This document shows, piece after piece, positions 54,101 through 62,639 of a stretch of 64,000 bases of DNA. The stretch spans positions 154,002 through 218,001 of the forward strand of contig NZ_ATAX01000023.1 in NCBI RefSeq assembly GCF_000571935.1. The letters run 5' to 3'. The stretch comes from Ruminococcus flavefaciens 007c. GTDB lineage: Bacteria > Bacillota > Clostridia > Oscillospirales > Ruminococcaceae. The notes under the pieces are model-generated. The model searched no databases. It saw nothing but the letters and a program-made list of their open reading frames with translations, and was not told where the DNA came from. A program made the position numbers and the translations under genes. Position 1 is the stretch's first letter. Each line of letters starts with the position of its first letter.

Positions 54101-55703
54101 TTCCACAGCAGGCGTCGGACTCATCTCACCTCCGCCGCATCATGATATATATTCAATAGAAGACCTTGCACAGCTTATTTATGATCTCAAGAACGCCAAT
54201 GACAAGGCACGTATCTCAGTAAAGCTTGTATCGGAAGCAGGCGTTGGAACAGTTGCGGCCGGTGTTGCCAAAGCAGGCGCACAGGTTATACTGATTTCAG
54301 GCTATGACGGCGGTACGGGTGCTGCTCCGAAAAGCTCAATATACAATGCAGGCCTTCCCTGGGAACTGGGACTTGCCGAGGCTCATCAGACACTTATGAT
54401 AAATGGTCTTCGTTCAAGAGTACGCATAGAGACGGACGGAAAGCTCATGACAGGCCGAGATGTTCTTGTAGCTGCCTTACTTGGTGCTGAGGAATTCGGT
54501 TTTGCAACTGCTCCTCTGGTAACTATGGGCTGTGTGATGATGAGAGTATGCAATCTTGATACCTGTCCCATGGGTATAGCTACACAGAATCCCGAGCTCC
54601 GCAAGCGCTTCAGCGGCAAGCCTGAGTATATCGTTAACTTTATGCATTTTATTGCACAGGAGCTTCGTGAGTATATGGCAAAGCTCGGAATACGCACGGT
54701 TGATGAACTTGTAGGACGCAGTGATCTGCTGAAAACAAAGAGGGATTCATCTATAGATTTTATAAATATTCTTTCAAAATGTGACAATAATGAAAAAACA
54801 CACTTTGATCCCGCAGATATTTTTGATTTTGAGCTTGACAACACCATAGACCGACGTGTTATAATTAAGAAGCTGGGAACTGCTCTGAAGAGCGGCTCAC
54901 CTAAGAGCATATCCATTGATGTCGTTAATACGGACCGTGCTGTGGGAACTCTTACAGGTGCGGAGATAACACGTATCCACGGCGAAAACGTTCTTGCTGA
55001 CGATACTTATACTGTAAAGTGTACAGGCAGCGGCGGACAGTCCTTCGGTGCATTCATTCCAAAAGGACTTACTCTCGAACTCTGCGGCGACAGTAATGAT
55101 TATTTCGGCAAGGGACTTTCGGGCGGCAGACTTGTACTCTACCCGCCTAAGGATTCAGCCTTCAGGGCTGACGAGAATATCATCGTCGGAAATGTTGCTC
55201 TCTACGGTGCAACTTCGGGCAAGGCATTTATCAGCGGCATTGCAGGTGAGCGTTTCTGCGTAAGAAATTCAGGAGCTATTGCGGTTTGCGAGGGCGTGGG
55301 CGATCACGGCTGTGAGTATATGACAGGCGGCCGTGCAGTTATCCTCGGCAGTACAGGCAAGAATTTCGCCGCAGGTATGTCTGGTGGAATCGCATATGTT
55401 CTGGATGAAAATCACGATCTCTACACACGTCTTAACAAGGCTCTCGTATCACTTGAATCCGTCGGTAACGATGAAGATATAGCAGAACTGAAAGAGATCA
55501 TAACCGAGCACGCAGAGGCTACAGGTTCGCAGAAGGCAAAGCTTATACTTGCTGAGTTTGAGCGTTATCTGCCCTGCTTCAAGAAGATAATCCCTCATGA
55601 TTATGCAAAGATACGAAATACAGTAAATGCTCTTGAAAAGTCGGGAGTTTCACATGAACAGGCTGAAATTGAAGCTTTTGAGCTTATCAGAAAGGAGGCG
55701 TGA
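51168..55703 (+). CDS. gltB: Glutamate synthase, large subunit
   Basis: 1511 aa. Starts with a short propeptide before the GATase nucleophile Cys in FEHDNCGIGAV; then the class II amidotransferase domain, central domain, FMN-binding synthase domain (GAMSYGSISQEAHECMAVAMN, GEGGESPERL, ISGYDGGTGAAP, CNLDTCPMGIATQ) and the GXGXG C-terminal domain. Makes glutamate from glutamine and 2-oxoglutarate. Start is GTG 51168 or ATG 51177 three codons on; neither has an ideal ribosome site. Confidence 0.95.
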   Translation: MKDMDNFRNEAPYEQQGLYDPRFEHDNCGIGAVVNIKGEQSRYVVDSALTIVEKLEHRAGKDAEGKTGDGVGILVQMPYSFFISEAQKLGHNVGGEGDFGVGMFFFPQNEMKRGQAMKLFELIIKKNGMEFVCWREVPVSAGILGQKAHDSMPFIMQAFVKRPDKCSKGLDFDRRLFIARREFEHSNENTYVCSLSSRTIVYKGMFLVDELRKFYTDLQSEDFKSAIATVHSRFSTNTNPSWQKAHPNRFIVHNGEINTITGNADKMLAREESMTCEALKNDMYKILPAINVNGSDSARLDNALEFMVMSGMPLPLAVMITIPEPWKNDKTISKSKYDLYQYYATMMEPWDGPASIIFSDGDIMGAVLDRNGLRPSRYCVTSDGFLILSSETGCIDIPAEKIVKKDRLRPGKMLLADTKQGRIIEDDEIKSTYASRQPYGEWLDANLVRLHDLHIPNKGIETYSSDELARLQKAFGYSYEDIRTSILPMAEKGAEPIASMGSDIPLPPLDKQSPPLFNYFRQLFAQVTNPPFDAIREEIVTDTSVYIGKDGNILEECPENCHVLKIEKPILTETDMLKIKALNRDGLKSAVIPITYYIGTSLEKAVERLFIEADKAYRDGASILILSDRGVDEFHCPIPSLLAVSALQQHLVSTKKRTAVAMILESAEPREVHHFAALLGYGACAVNPYLAHETIRSLIEDGTLDKDFYAAEDDYNSAILHGIVKIASKMGISTIQSYQGSKLFEAVGISRELIDSYFSGTVSRIGGIGLSDISRRTEKLHTAAFDPLGLNVNENITSSGSHKLRSGKSDHLYTPETIHLLQQAAWTCSYDTFKAYTAAITREDNELTLRSLLDFNYPKDGGIPLDEVEPVESICKRFKTGAMSYGSISQEAHECMAVAMNSIGGKSNSGEGGESPERLKSDRCSAIKQVASGRFGVTSEYLVSAQEIQIKMAQGAKPGEGGHLPSGKVYPWIAKTRHSTAGVGLISPPPHHDIYSIEDLAQLIYDLKNANDKARISVKLVSEAGVGTVAAGVAKAGAQVILISGYDGGTGAAPKSSIYNAGLPWELGLAEAHQTLMINGLRSRVRIETDGKLMTGRDVLVAALLGAEEFGFATAPLVTMGCVMMRVCNLDTCPMGIATQNPELRKRFSGKPEYIVNFMHFIAQELREYMAKLGIRTVDELVGRSDLLKTKRDSSIDFINILSKCDNNEKTHFDPADIFDFELDNTIDRRVIIKKLGTALKSGSPKSISIDVVNTDRAVGTLTGAEITRIHGENVLADDTYTVKCTGSGGQSFGAFIPKGLTLELCGDSNDYFGKGLSGGRLVLYPPKDSAFRADENIIVGNVALYGATSGKAFISGIAGERFCVRNSGAIAVCEGVGDHGCEYMTGGRAVILGSTGKNFAAGMSGGIAYVLDENHDLYTRLNKALVSLESVGNDEDIAELKEIITEHAEATGSQKAKLILAEFERYLPCFKKIIPHDYAKIRNTVNALEKSGVSHEQAEIEAFELIRKEA

Positions 55704-55706
55704 GCT

Positions 55707-57194
55707 ATGGGAAAAGCAACAGGATTTCTTGAATATACAAGAACAGAATCAATGGCAAAGGAGCCGCTTGAGCGCATAAAGGACTTCAATGAGTTTCACG
55801 TTCCGCTCAGCGATGAACAGCGTAAGGAACAGGCGTCACGCTGTATGGACTGCGGAGTGCCGTTTTGTCAGAATGGAAAAATGCTCTGCGGAATGGTATC
55901 GGGCTGTCCGCTTAATAATCTTGTCCCAGAATGGAACGATCTTATTTATCACGGACAGAAGGAACAGGCACTTGAGCGTCTGCTTATGACCAACAATTTT
56001 CCCGAGTTTACGTCGAGAGTGTGTCCGGCCCTGTGTGAAAAGGCGTGTATATGCGGAGTTTACGACAGTCCCGTGACAGTTAAGGAGAATGAAAATTCCA
56101 TAATAGAATACGGCTTTGAAAGCGGGATCATCAAACCTCAGCCTCCAGCTGTAAGAAGCGGAAAGCGAGTAGCCGTTATCGGTTCCGGACCTTCCGGACT
56201 TGCGGCAGCTGATACACTCAACAGACGCGGACACAGCGTTACGGTATTTGAGCGCTCAGATCGTGTTGGCGGACTTCTGATGTATGGAATCCCGAATATG
56301 AAGCTTGAAAAGCATATTATCGAGCGCCGTGCAGCGCTCATGAGAGCTGAGGGCGTAGAGTTTGCTGTAAATTCAAATGTTGGTGAGAACATCAGCGCTG
56401 AAAATATACTGGACAGCTTCGATGCTGTCGTGCTTGCCTGCGGTTCGTCAAACCCTCGTGATATCAAGGCAGAAGGTCGTGATGCGGAGGGAATATACTT
56501 TGCTGTTGACTTCCTCAGAGCTACAACGAAAAGTCTGCTTGATTCCGGACTTTCCGATGGCAGTTATATTTCTGCCGAGGGGAAAAATGTTGTGATAATA
56601 GGCGGCGGCGATACAGGTAACGACTGTGTCGGAACTTCGGTCCGCCATGGCTGCAAATCAGTCACACAGCTTGAAATGATGCCTAAGCTTCCTGATGAGA
56701 GGGCGGAGAACAATCCTTTTCCGCAGTATCCGAGAGTATGCAAGACTGACTACGGTCAGGAAGAGGCCATAGCGGTATTCGGCAATGATCCGCGTATCTA
56801 TTGCACTACTGTGAAGGAGTTTATCAAGGATGAAAACGGTAAATTATCGGCTGTGAGAACTGTCAAGCTTGAGTTTGTACAGGACGAGGCCAGCGGCAGA
56901 AGAGTTCCGCGCGAGATTGCTGGAAGCGAGGAGACTCTTCCTTGTGAGCTCTGTCTTATCGCAGCAGGCTTTCTTGGCTGTCAGAGCTATGTTTCTGAGG
57001 CTTTCGGAGTTGAACTGGATCAGCGTACAAATGTTAAAACTGCTCCGAATTGTCACAGGACAAATGCGGAAAAGGTATTTACCGCAGGAGATATGCATAT
57101 CGGACAGTCGCTGGTAGTTCGTGCTATTCGTGAAGGAAGGGACGCAGCAGCAGAGGTGGACGAGTACCTTATGGGTTATACTAATTTGAGATAA
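55707..57194 (+). CDS. gltD: Glutamate synthase, small subunit
   Basis: 495 aa. N-terminal Cys-rich iron-sulfur region (CMDCGVPFCQNGKMLCGMVSGCPL, CPALCEKACICGV), FAD site VAVIGSGPSGLAAADTL and NADPH site VVIIGGGDTGNDCVG. Supplies electrons to GltB. AAAGGAGG lies in the end of gltB, 3 bp gap. Confidence 0.96.
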   Translation: MGKATGFLEYTRTESMAKEPLERIKDFNEFHVPLSDEQRKEQASRCMDCGVPFCQNGKMLCGMVSGCPLNNLVPEWNDLIYHGQKEQALERLLMTNNFPEFTSRVCPALCEKACICGVYDSPVTVKENENSIIEYGFESGIIKPQPPAVRSGKRVAVIGSGPSGLAAADTLNRRGHSVTVFERSDRVGGLLMYGIPNMKLEKHIIERRAALMRAEGVEFAVNSNVGENISAENILDSFDAVVLACGSSNPRDIKAEGRDAEGIYFAVDFLRATTKSLLDSGLSDGSYISAEGKNVVIIGGGDTGNDCVGTSVRHGCKSVTQLEMMPKLPDERAENNPFPQYPRVCKTDYGQEEAIAVFGNDPRIYCTTVKEFIKDENGKLSAVRTVKLEFVQDEASGRRVPREIAGSEETLPCELCLIAAGFLGCQSYVSEAFGVELDQRTNVKTAPNCHRTNAEKVFTAGDMHIGQSLVVRAIREGRDAAAEVDEYLMGYTNLR

Positions 57195-57205
57195 AGGAGA
57201 ATGAT

Positions 57206-58483
57206 ATGGTTTATTCTGAAAATGAAATTTTGCAGTATATCGAGGAAAATGATATCAAGTTTGTCAAGCTGACCTTCTGTGATCTGCATGGCAGGCTGAA
57301 AAACATATCCATACTTTCATCGGAGCTTGCCGTTACATTTGAGCACGGAGTTCGTATTGCCGCAAAGAAGGTCTCAGGATTTGAGGCAGCTAATGGAAGA
57401 GATCTGTATCTGTTCCCGGATGCAAAGACCATGACGGTTCTGCCTTGGAGGCCTCAGCAGGGAAGAGTAATCCGTATGTTCTGCTTTATACGTTACAAGG
57501 ACGGAACTCCCTTTGAGGGCGACAGCCGCTATTTCCTTAAAAAGGCAATGAAAGCAGCAGTGAATGCCGGTTTCTGCTTCCGTTTTGGCACCTCATGCGA
57601 GTTTATGCTGTTCCTCAATGATGAGAAGGGTATGCCTACAAAAGTACCTCATGATTTTGCAGGCTACTGTGATACAGCACCTGATGATAAGGGCGAGAAT
57701 ATACGCAGGGATGTGTGTCTTACTCTTGAACAGATGGGTATACAGCCTGTTTCTTCGCGTCATGAGAGCGGCTGCGGACAGCATGAGATAGATTTTAATT
57801 CTTCGTCAGCACTCAAGGCAGCAGATACATTTCTCAGCTTCAAATCTGCGGTAAAGTCTGTTGCTGAGGTGCATGGTGTTCACGCGAGCTTTATGCCGAA
57901 GCCTCTGCGCAGTGATTGCGGCAATGGTATGCACATTAGTTTCACGGTCTTTCCCGACAGCGATTTTTGGGAGGAGCGTGCTTCTGAGTGCGGTGATATA
58001 GTCAAGAGCGCTGCCGCTGGTATAATGGAGCGTATCCGCGAGTTCACACTGCTGACAAATTCAACTGTGAATTCGTATGCAAGGCTGGGAGAATTCACTG
58101 CACCGAGAGAAATTATCTGGTCGGATGAGGAAGGCTCACAGCTTATAAGGATGTCGCCGGACAGTGATGATACTTCCGTTGAGCTGAGAGCGGCGGACTG
58201 TGTATGCAATCCGTACTTGACTCTCGGAATGATGATATATTCAGCACTGGAAGGTATAGACTCGGGAGCTTTACTTCCCGAAAAAAACTGTGGCATGGAG
58301 AGACTCCCGGAGACTCTGGAAAAGGCAGCGGATATTGCTGAAAAGTCAGATTTCCTCAGGAAGTATATCCCTGAAAATATTCTCGAAGTTCTCCTGCGCC
58401 ATAGCCGCGAGGAGTGGCGCGAGTACAGTTCTGCATATGATAAGGAAGCATTCGAGGACAAGAAGTATTTTATTTCCCTTTAA
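57206..58483 (+). CDS. glnA: Glutamine synthetase, type I-like
   Basis: 425 aa. N-terminal beta-grasp (VKLTFCDLHGRLKNISI), catalytic domain with SCEFMLF, ESGCGQHEIDF, HGVHASFMPKPLRSDCGNGMHISF and VNSYARLGEFTAPREIIWS. Shorter than the GlnA of B. subtilis, and the C-terminal adenylylation region is absent. Between gltD and the ANTAR regulator, so glutamine and glutamate synthesis are co-transcribed. Confidence 0.92.
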   Translation: MVYSENEILQYIEENDIKFVKLTFCDLHGRLKNISILSSELAVTFEHGVRIAAKKVSGFEAANGRDLYLFPDAKTMTVLPWRPQQGRVIRMFCFIRYKDGTPFEGDSRYFLKKAMKAAVNAGFCFRFGTSCEFMLFLNDEKGMPTKVPHDFAGYCDTAPDDKGENIRRDVCLTLEQMGIQPVSSRHESGCGQHEIDFNSSSALKAADTFLSFKSAVKSVAEVHGVHASFMPKPLRSDCGNGMHISFTVFPDSDFWEERASECGDIVKSAAAGIMERIREFTLLTNSTVNSYARLGEFTAPREIIWSDEEGSQLIRMSPDSDDTSVELRAADCVCNPYLTLGMMIYSALEGIDSGALLPEKNCGMERLPETLEKAADIAEKSDFLRKYIPENILEVLLRHSREEWREYSSAYDKEAFEDKKYFISL

Positions 58484-58495
58484 TGGAGGTTCATT

Positions 58496-59077
58496 TTGGA
58501 AAAGATCCTTGTAGTTTCAAGTAATAAAACTGCCTCTGAAACTCTGCTCGATTTTCTCCGCGGATCGTTCAAATGCACTCCTAAAATAGTCGAATCAGCT
58601 TATCAGGCAAAAGTACATCTGAATTCCGATGTTCTGACAGAACTTGTAATGATAAACTCCCCCCTCATGGATGAATCAGGAGTTGAGTTTGCTGAGTACG
58701 TCACTGAGAATACGACTGCTAACTGTATACTGCTCATTAAAGCCGAAACTGCCGAAAAGATCAGTGAACGTGCCGAAAAAGCAGGTGTTATCATAGTTGG
58801 CAAGCCGTTCAGTAAAGCGATACTGTATCAGATTGTAAGGACAGTGGATATTGCGGTCAGCCGTTCAGTTGAGCTGTATCTGCGCAATGCGCGCCTTGAA
58901 GAAAAGATAAACGAGATACAGACCATAGATAAGGCAAAGTTCATGCTGATGGAGTACAAGAGCATGACAGAGAGCGAGGCACACGCCTATATCGAACAGT
59001 ACGCCATGAACAAGCGGAAAAAGAAGAGTATTGCTGCTCTTGCCATAATCGACAAGCTTAGCGAGCAGTATCTGTAG
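58496..59077 (+). CDS. ANTAR-domain RNA-binding regulator with degenerate receiver
   Basis: 193 aa, TTG start with GGAGG 7 bp upstream. The N-terminal ~120 residues follow the receiver fold, but the phospho-Asp position reads LVMINSPLMD (Asn instead of Asp), so phosphorylation is unlikely. After a coiled helix, the ANTAR helices are KINEIQTIDKAKFMLMEYKSMTESEAHAYIEQYAMNKRKKKSIAALAII. ANTAR proteins bind paired RNA hairpins and block terminators; in clostridia they are often linked to nitrogen genes. The terminator in the gltB leader is an obvious candidate target. Confidence 0.85.
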   Translation: MEKILVVSSNKTASETLLDFLRGSFKCTPKIVESAYQAKVHLNSDVLTELVMINSPLMDESGVEFAEYVTENTTANCILLIKAETAEKISERAEKAGVIIVGKPFSKAILYQIVRTVDIAVSRSVELYLRNARLEEKINEIQTIDKAKFMLMEYKSMTESEAHAYIEQYAMNKRKKKSIAALAIIDKLSEQYL

Positions 59078-59079
59078 AG

Positions 59080-60510
59080 GTGCATGAAATGTTTGACACG
59101 ATACACGAAGAATGCGGAGTTTTCGGCATTTTCGAGAACAGGACAGCAAATGTGGCTGCCTCTGTATATTTCGGCCTGTATGCTCTCCAGCACAGAGGCC
59201 AGGAGAGTTGCGGCATAACTGTCTGTGATGACGGTATTTTCCGTCATAAACGTGCAGATGGGCTCGTTTCCGAGGTCTTTACACGTGAGGAACTTGATAA
59301 GATTGGCTGTGGCAATATGGCTGTGGGACATGTCCGTTATTCTACCACAGGGGGACATAACCACAATAATATCCAGCCGCTCGTTATACGTCATATCAAG
59401 GGTAATATGGCTCTTGTTCACAATGGCAACCTTGTCAATGCTGCTGAGCTTCGTCGTTCCTTTGAGATGTCAGGAGCAATATTCCACGGGACTTCTGATA
59501 CCGAAGCGATCGCATATTCAATAGTCAGAGAGCGTTTGACCTGCAGTTCCACCGAGCAGGCTGTGGAACGCGCCATGCCATTTATAAAAGGAGCTTACTC
59601 CTGTATACTGATGACCGCTACCAAGCTCATTGCATTCCGGGATCCGAAAGGATTTCGTCCTCTTTGCATAGGAAGAACTCATGACGGAGCTTATGTAGTG
59701 GCTTCGGAGTCCTGTGCACTGGAAACTGTTGGAGCTGAGTTTGTTCGTGATGTGGATGCAGGGGAGATAGTTGTAATTGATAAGGAAGGGCTGCGTTCCA
59801 TTCGGACAAATTGCGAAGATAAGAAGCATATATGTATTTTTGAGTATATTTACTTTGCCCGTCCCGATTCTGTTGTTGACGGAGTATCAGTTCATCATGC
59901 AAGACTGAAAGCAGGTGAGCTTCTTGCAAAGTACAGTCCTGTTGATGCTGATATTGTTATCGGAGTGCCCGATTCGGGACTTGATGCAGCTCTTGGTTAT
60001 GCAAACGCCAGCGGGATCCCTTATGGTATCGGCTTTATCAAGAATAAATATATAGGACGCAGCTTTATTCAGCCTGATCAGAATCAGCGTGAAAATGCAG
60101 TAAAGATAAAATTGAATGCCGTTCGTGAGAGTGTGGCGGGCAAACGTGTTATAATGATCGATGATTCGATTGTCCGCGGTACAACAAGTGCAAGGATTGT
60201 GCGGCTTCTGCGTGATGCAGGTGCAAAAGAAGTTCATGTGCGGATTTCTTCACCGCCGTTTCTTCACTCATGCCATTTTGGTACGGATATTGATTCGGAG
60301 GAAAATCTTATTGCCGGAAAGTGTCACTCTACGGAAGAGATAGCACAGTACATACATGCTGACAGCCTCGGTTACCTTCCTGTGGATTGTCTCAGTGAGC
60401 TTGTGGATGATCGTTTTGGCTGCTGCAAAGGCTGCTTTACCGGAGATTATCCCATTGACATATCAGGTGCAGGAAAAAAGAATAAATTCGATGAAAAAAT
60501 ACATAAATAA
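59080..60510 (+). CDS. purF: Amidophosphoribosyltransferase
   Basis: 476 aa, 2 bp after the ANTAR gene. Short propeptide before the nucleophile Cys in HEECGVFGIF; GATase motifs GHVRYSTTG and HNGNLVNAAELR; PRPP site VIMIDDSIVRGTTS; C-terminal cysteines (CHSTEE, CCKGCF) for the 4Fe-4S cluster of Bacillus-type PurF. First committed step of purine synthesis, consuming glutamine. Confidence 0.95.
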   Translation: MHEMFDTIHEECGVFGIFENRTANVAASVYFGLYALQHRGQESCGITVCDDGIFRHKRADGLVSEVFTREELDKIGCGNMAVGHVRYSTTGGHNHNNIQPLVIRHIKGNMALVHNGNLVNAAELRRSFEMSGAIFHGTSDTEAIAYSIVRERLTCSSTEQAVERAMPFIKGAYSCILMTATKLIAFRDPKGFRPLCIGRTHDGAYVVASESCALETVGAEFVRDVDAGEIVVIDKEGLRSIRTNCEDKKHICIFEYIYFARPDSVVDGVSVHHARLKAGELLAKYSPVDADIVIGVPDSGLDAALGYANASGIPYGIGFIKNKYIGRSFIQPDQNQRENAVKIKLNAVRESVAGKRVIMIDDSIVRGTTSARIVRLLRDAGAKEVHVRISSPPFLHSCHFGTDIDSEENLIAGKCHSTEEIAQYIHADSLGYLPVDCLSELVDDRFGCCKGCFTGDYPIDISGAGKKNKFDEKIHK

Positions 60511-60594
60511 GCAATTAAAAGAAAAGCATCTTTATAGATAGGGGCAAGCTACAGAAGTATTCAACAAAGACAGTTTTACAGCGAATTCGCAGAT

Positions 60595-60628
60595 AAGCAG
60601 GTAGGCTTTTATAGTCTACCTGCTTTTG
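60595..60628 (+). terminator. Terminator of the glt-gln-purF operon
   Basis: AGCAGGTAG / CTACCTGCT stem, 11-nt loop, T-rich tail. Confidence 0.88.
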
Positions 60629-60656
60629 TTGTTGGTGCTTTAGCGTGAAACACCAA

Positions 60657-60700
60657 TACAAAACAGGCTTTCCGAAGAAATTCCAAAAAGCCTGTTTTAT
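60657..60700. terminator. Bidirectional hairpin at the feoB remnant 3' end
   Basis: AAACAGGCTTT / AAAGCCTGTTT with flanking A- and T-runs; it would terminate feoB on the minus strand. Confidence 0.75.
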
Positions 60701-60705
60701 GCTTT

Positions 60706-61425
60706 TTACATAAAGATGCTTGCAATATGATAAACAATAAATGAAAGTATCAGCGCATTGCAGATATAGAACAGTGCGACCTTGACCGTCCATTTCAGCG
60801 AGTGCGATTCCTTATAGGTCGTGGAAAGAGCCATAATACAGGGAATATGGAAGGTAGTTGCGAACATGAACGCAAGAGCTTCCGCGGGTGAAATGGCTGA
60901 TGATATGGCAGTACCGAGCAGTGCTGTATCTGTTGATGCAGTTTTGGAGAAGAAAGTTGCTTCCATAAGTGAATTGTCGTCCATAAATACAGCGTTAAGC
61001 GTACCGAGAACTGCTTCTTTGGCGAATGCTCCGCTGATAAACGCCATGAAAGTCTGCCAGCCCATACCGAAGAACTTTGTAACAGGTTCTATGAATGTTC
61101 CGATGCGGTACAGGAGGCTGTTGTCAACATTGCCGTCCTTGCTGAATGAGAGCACATAAAAGAGGATGGCCACAAGAGTTACCGTTCCGAGGGCTCGTTT
61201 GAAAATGTCCCACGACTTGAAAAAGGCTTCTTTGATGATATGCTTCCAGTGCGCCTTGTGATATGGCGGAAGCTCCATTATCATACCGCTTCTTGTATTT
61301 TTTTGCGCAAGCTTGCGGCTGAATACCTTTGATACTATAATTATTTTCAAAGGCATAAACGGTTTGGTTTGATCAACTGAGGGTAAGTGCCTCACTGCCT
61401 TTGTGACTGTAGTTTTTCTATGCAT
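60706..61425 (-). pseudogene. feoB: FeoB C-terminal remnant
   Basis: About 200 codons match the end of the ferrous iron transporter FeoB: MELPPYHKAHWKHIIKEAFFKSWDIFKRALG, then Gate-domain helices (GWQTFMAFISGAFAKEAVLGTL; ISPAEALAFMFATTFHIPCIMAL) to a normal C-terminus. Homology begins near KIIIVSKVFSRKL; the 30 or so residues before it look unrelated, and the GTPase domain and first Gate half are absent. No FeoA nearby. The break lies within 450 bp of a damaged IS3 element, which suggests an insertion/deletion event. Confidence 0.82.
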
Positions 61426-61812
61426 TTGTTATAAAAGCCTCTTTCACTTTGGCCGCATCAGCGGCCTTCGTTTTTTTTGTGGGGCTAAACACTCCGGTTT
61501 TACTTGGAAGTTGGAAGCTAATAAGAAAAGCCGCAGGGACTACCTGGGGCTAACATTTTGTCGGCATACACACGAAATACACCTTCCGCGTCTCATTACC
61601 TGGTACCAAGGTAGGAATAGGGCTACGTAAAAGAAAAAAAGCCCGAATAATCAGACTTTTTCAAAAGTGCGGGTGACAGGACTTGAATTTTGTAACCTCC
61701 ATGAAACAGCCCTATTTTGGCGTTTATAGGTGGCACCGTGTGATTTGTGTGATTTTTCACACATCTTTAGATGTAGCATCATCAGAATCGAGAATAATAC
61801 CGTTGAAGTAGC
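61426..61812. other. Decayed intergenic stretch
   Basis: No credible gene. Contains a GGCCGCATCAGCGGCC hairpin followed by TTCG and eight Ts (about 61461-61488), and on the minus strand at about 61662-61685 a piece resembling the 3' end of a tRNA (TTCAAGTCCTGTCACCCGCA) without a matching T-stem. The mix suggests fusion of fragments after deletions. Confidence 0.5.
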
Positions 61813-62606
61813 AGTCAATTAAGAGCAACAAAGACTATGGCTATCGCAGAGTTCTAGGGGGAATGCGTAATCAGGGATGGAAAATCAACAAAAAGAAAGT
61901 GCAGCGCATTATGCAAAAGCTTTCTCTCCAGGTTACATCATTCAGCCGTAAGAGTCGGAAATACAGTTCCTATAAAGGAAAAATCGGAACAATTGCGCCT
62001 AACAGAATCCGCAGACGCTTTAAGACACATATCCCACATCAAAAGATTACAACTGATACGAGTGAATTCAAGTATTATGAGGTTGATGTAAAGGGGAATG
62101 TGACTATGCATAAACTTTACTTGGATCCATTTTTGGACATGTGTAATGGAGAAATAATTAGCTTTGGTATAGCGAAAAACCCATCTGTCAAAAATGTAAT
62201 GGAGGCTCTTGAGAAGGCGATAGATATCACATCTGACTGTCCTTATCGAAGAATTTTTCATTCAGATCAAGGGTTGGCTTATCAAATGAAAGCATATTCG
62301 AGCAGATTAAAAAAAGAACTTATTTTACAAAGTATGTCAAGGAAAGGAAACTGTCTGGATAATTCAGTAATGGAAAACTTCTTTGGTTTGCTTAAGCAAG
62401 AAATATACTATGGCATAGTATATTATAGCTATGAAGATCTGAAATCTGCAATAGAACGATACATAAAGTATTACAACGAGCAAAGAATCAAAGAGAGACT
62501 AGGATGGATTAGTCCTGTTCAATATAGACTCAGTCTCTTGCCTGCATAAAAATAGCGTAGCAATCAATTGACTGCTACGCTTACAAAGTCTAACTTTTGG
62601 GGGTCA
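61813..62606 (+). mobile_element. Truncated, frameshifted IS3-family (IS150-like) element
   Basis: The right end is intact: terminal repeat AAGTCTAACTTTTGGGGGTCA (about 62586-62606), reverse complement starting TGACCCCC, as in IS3/IS150 ends. The orfB transposase is recognisable from SNKDYGYRRVLG. A one-base loss in a G-run (61858-61861) shifts the frame; it resumes at ATG 61863 (MRNQGWKINKKKVQRIM) and runs to 62549 with the catalytic DDE: TDTSEF, FHSDQG, NSVMENFFG. OrfA, the start of orfB and the left repeat are gone. Not mobile by itself. Confidence 0.88.
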
Positions 62607-62639
62607 CATCAAAAGCGGCTCCATCTTTTTTACATCATT

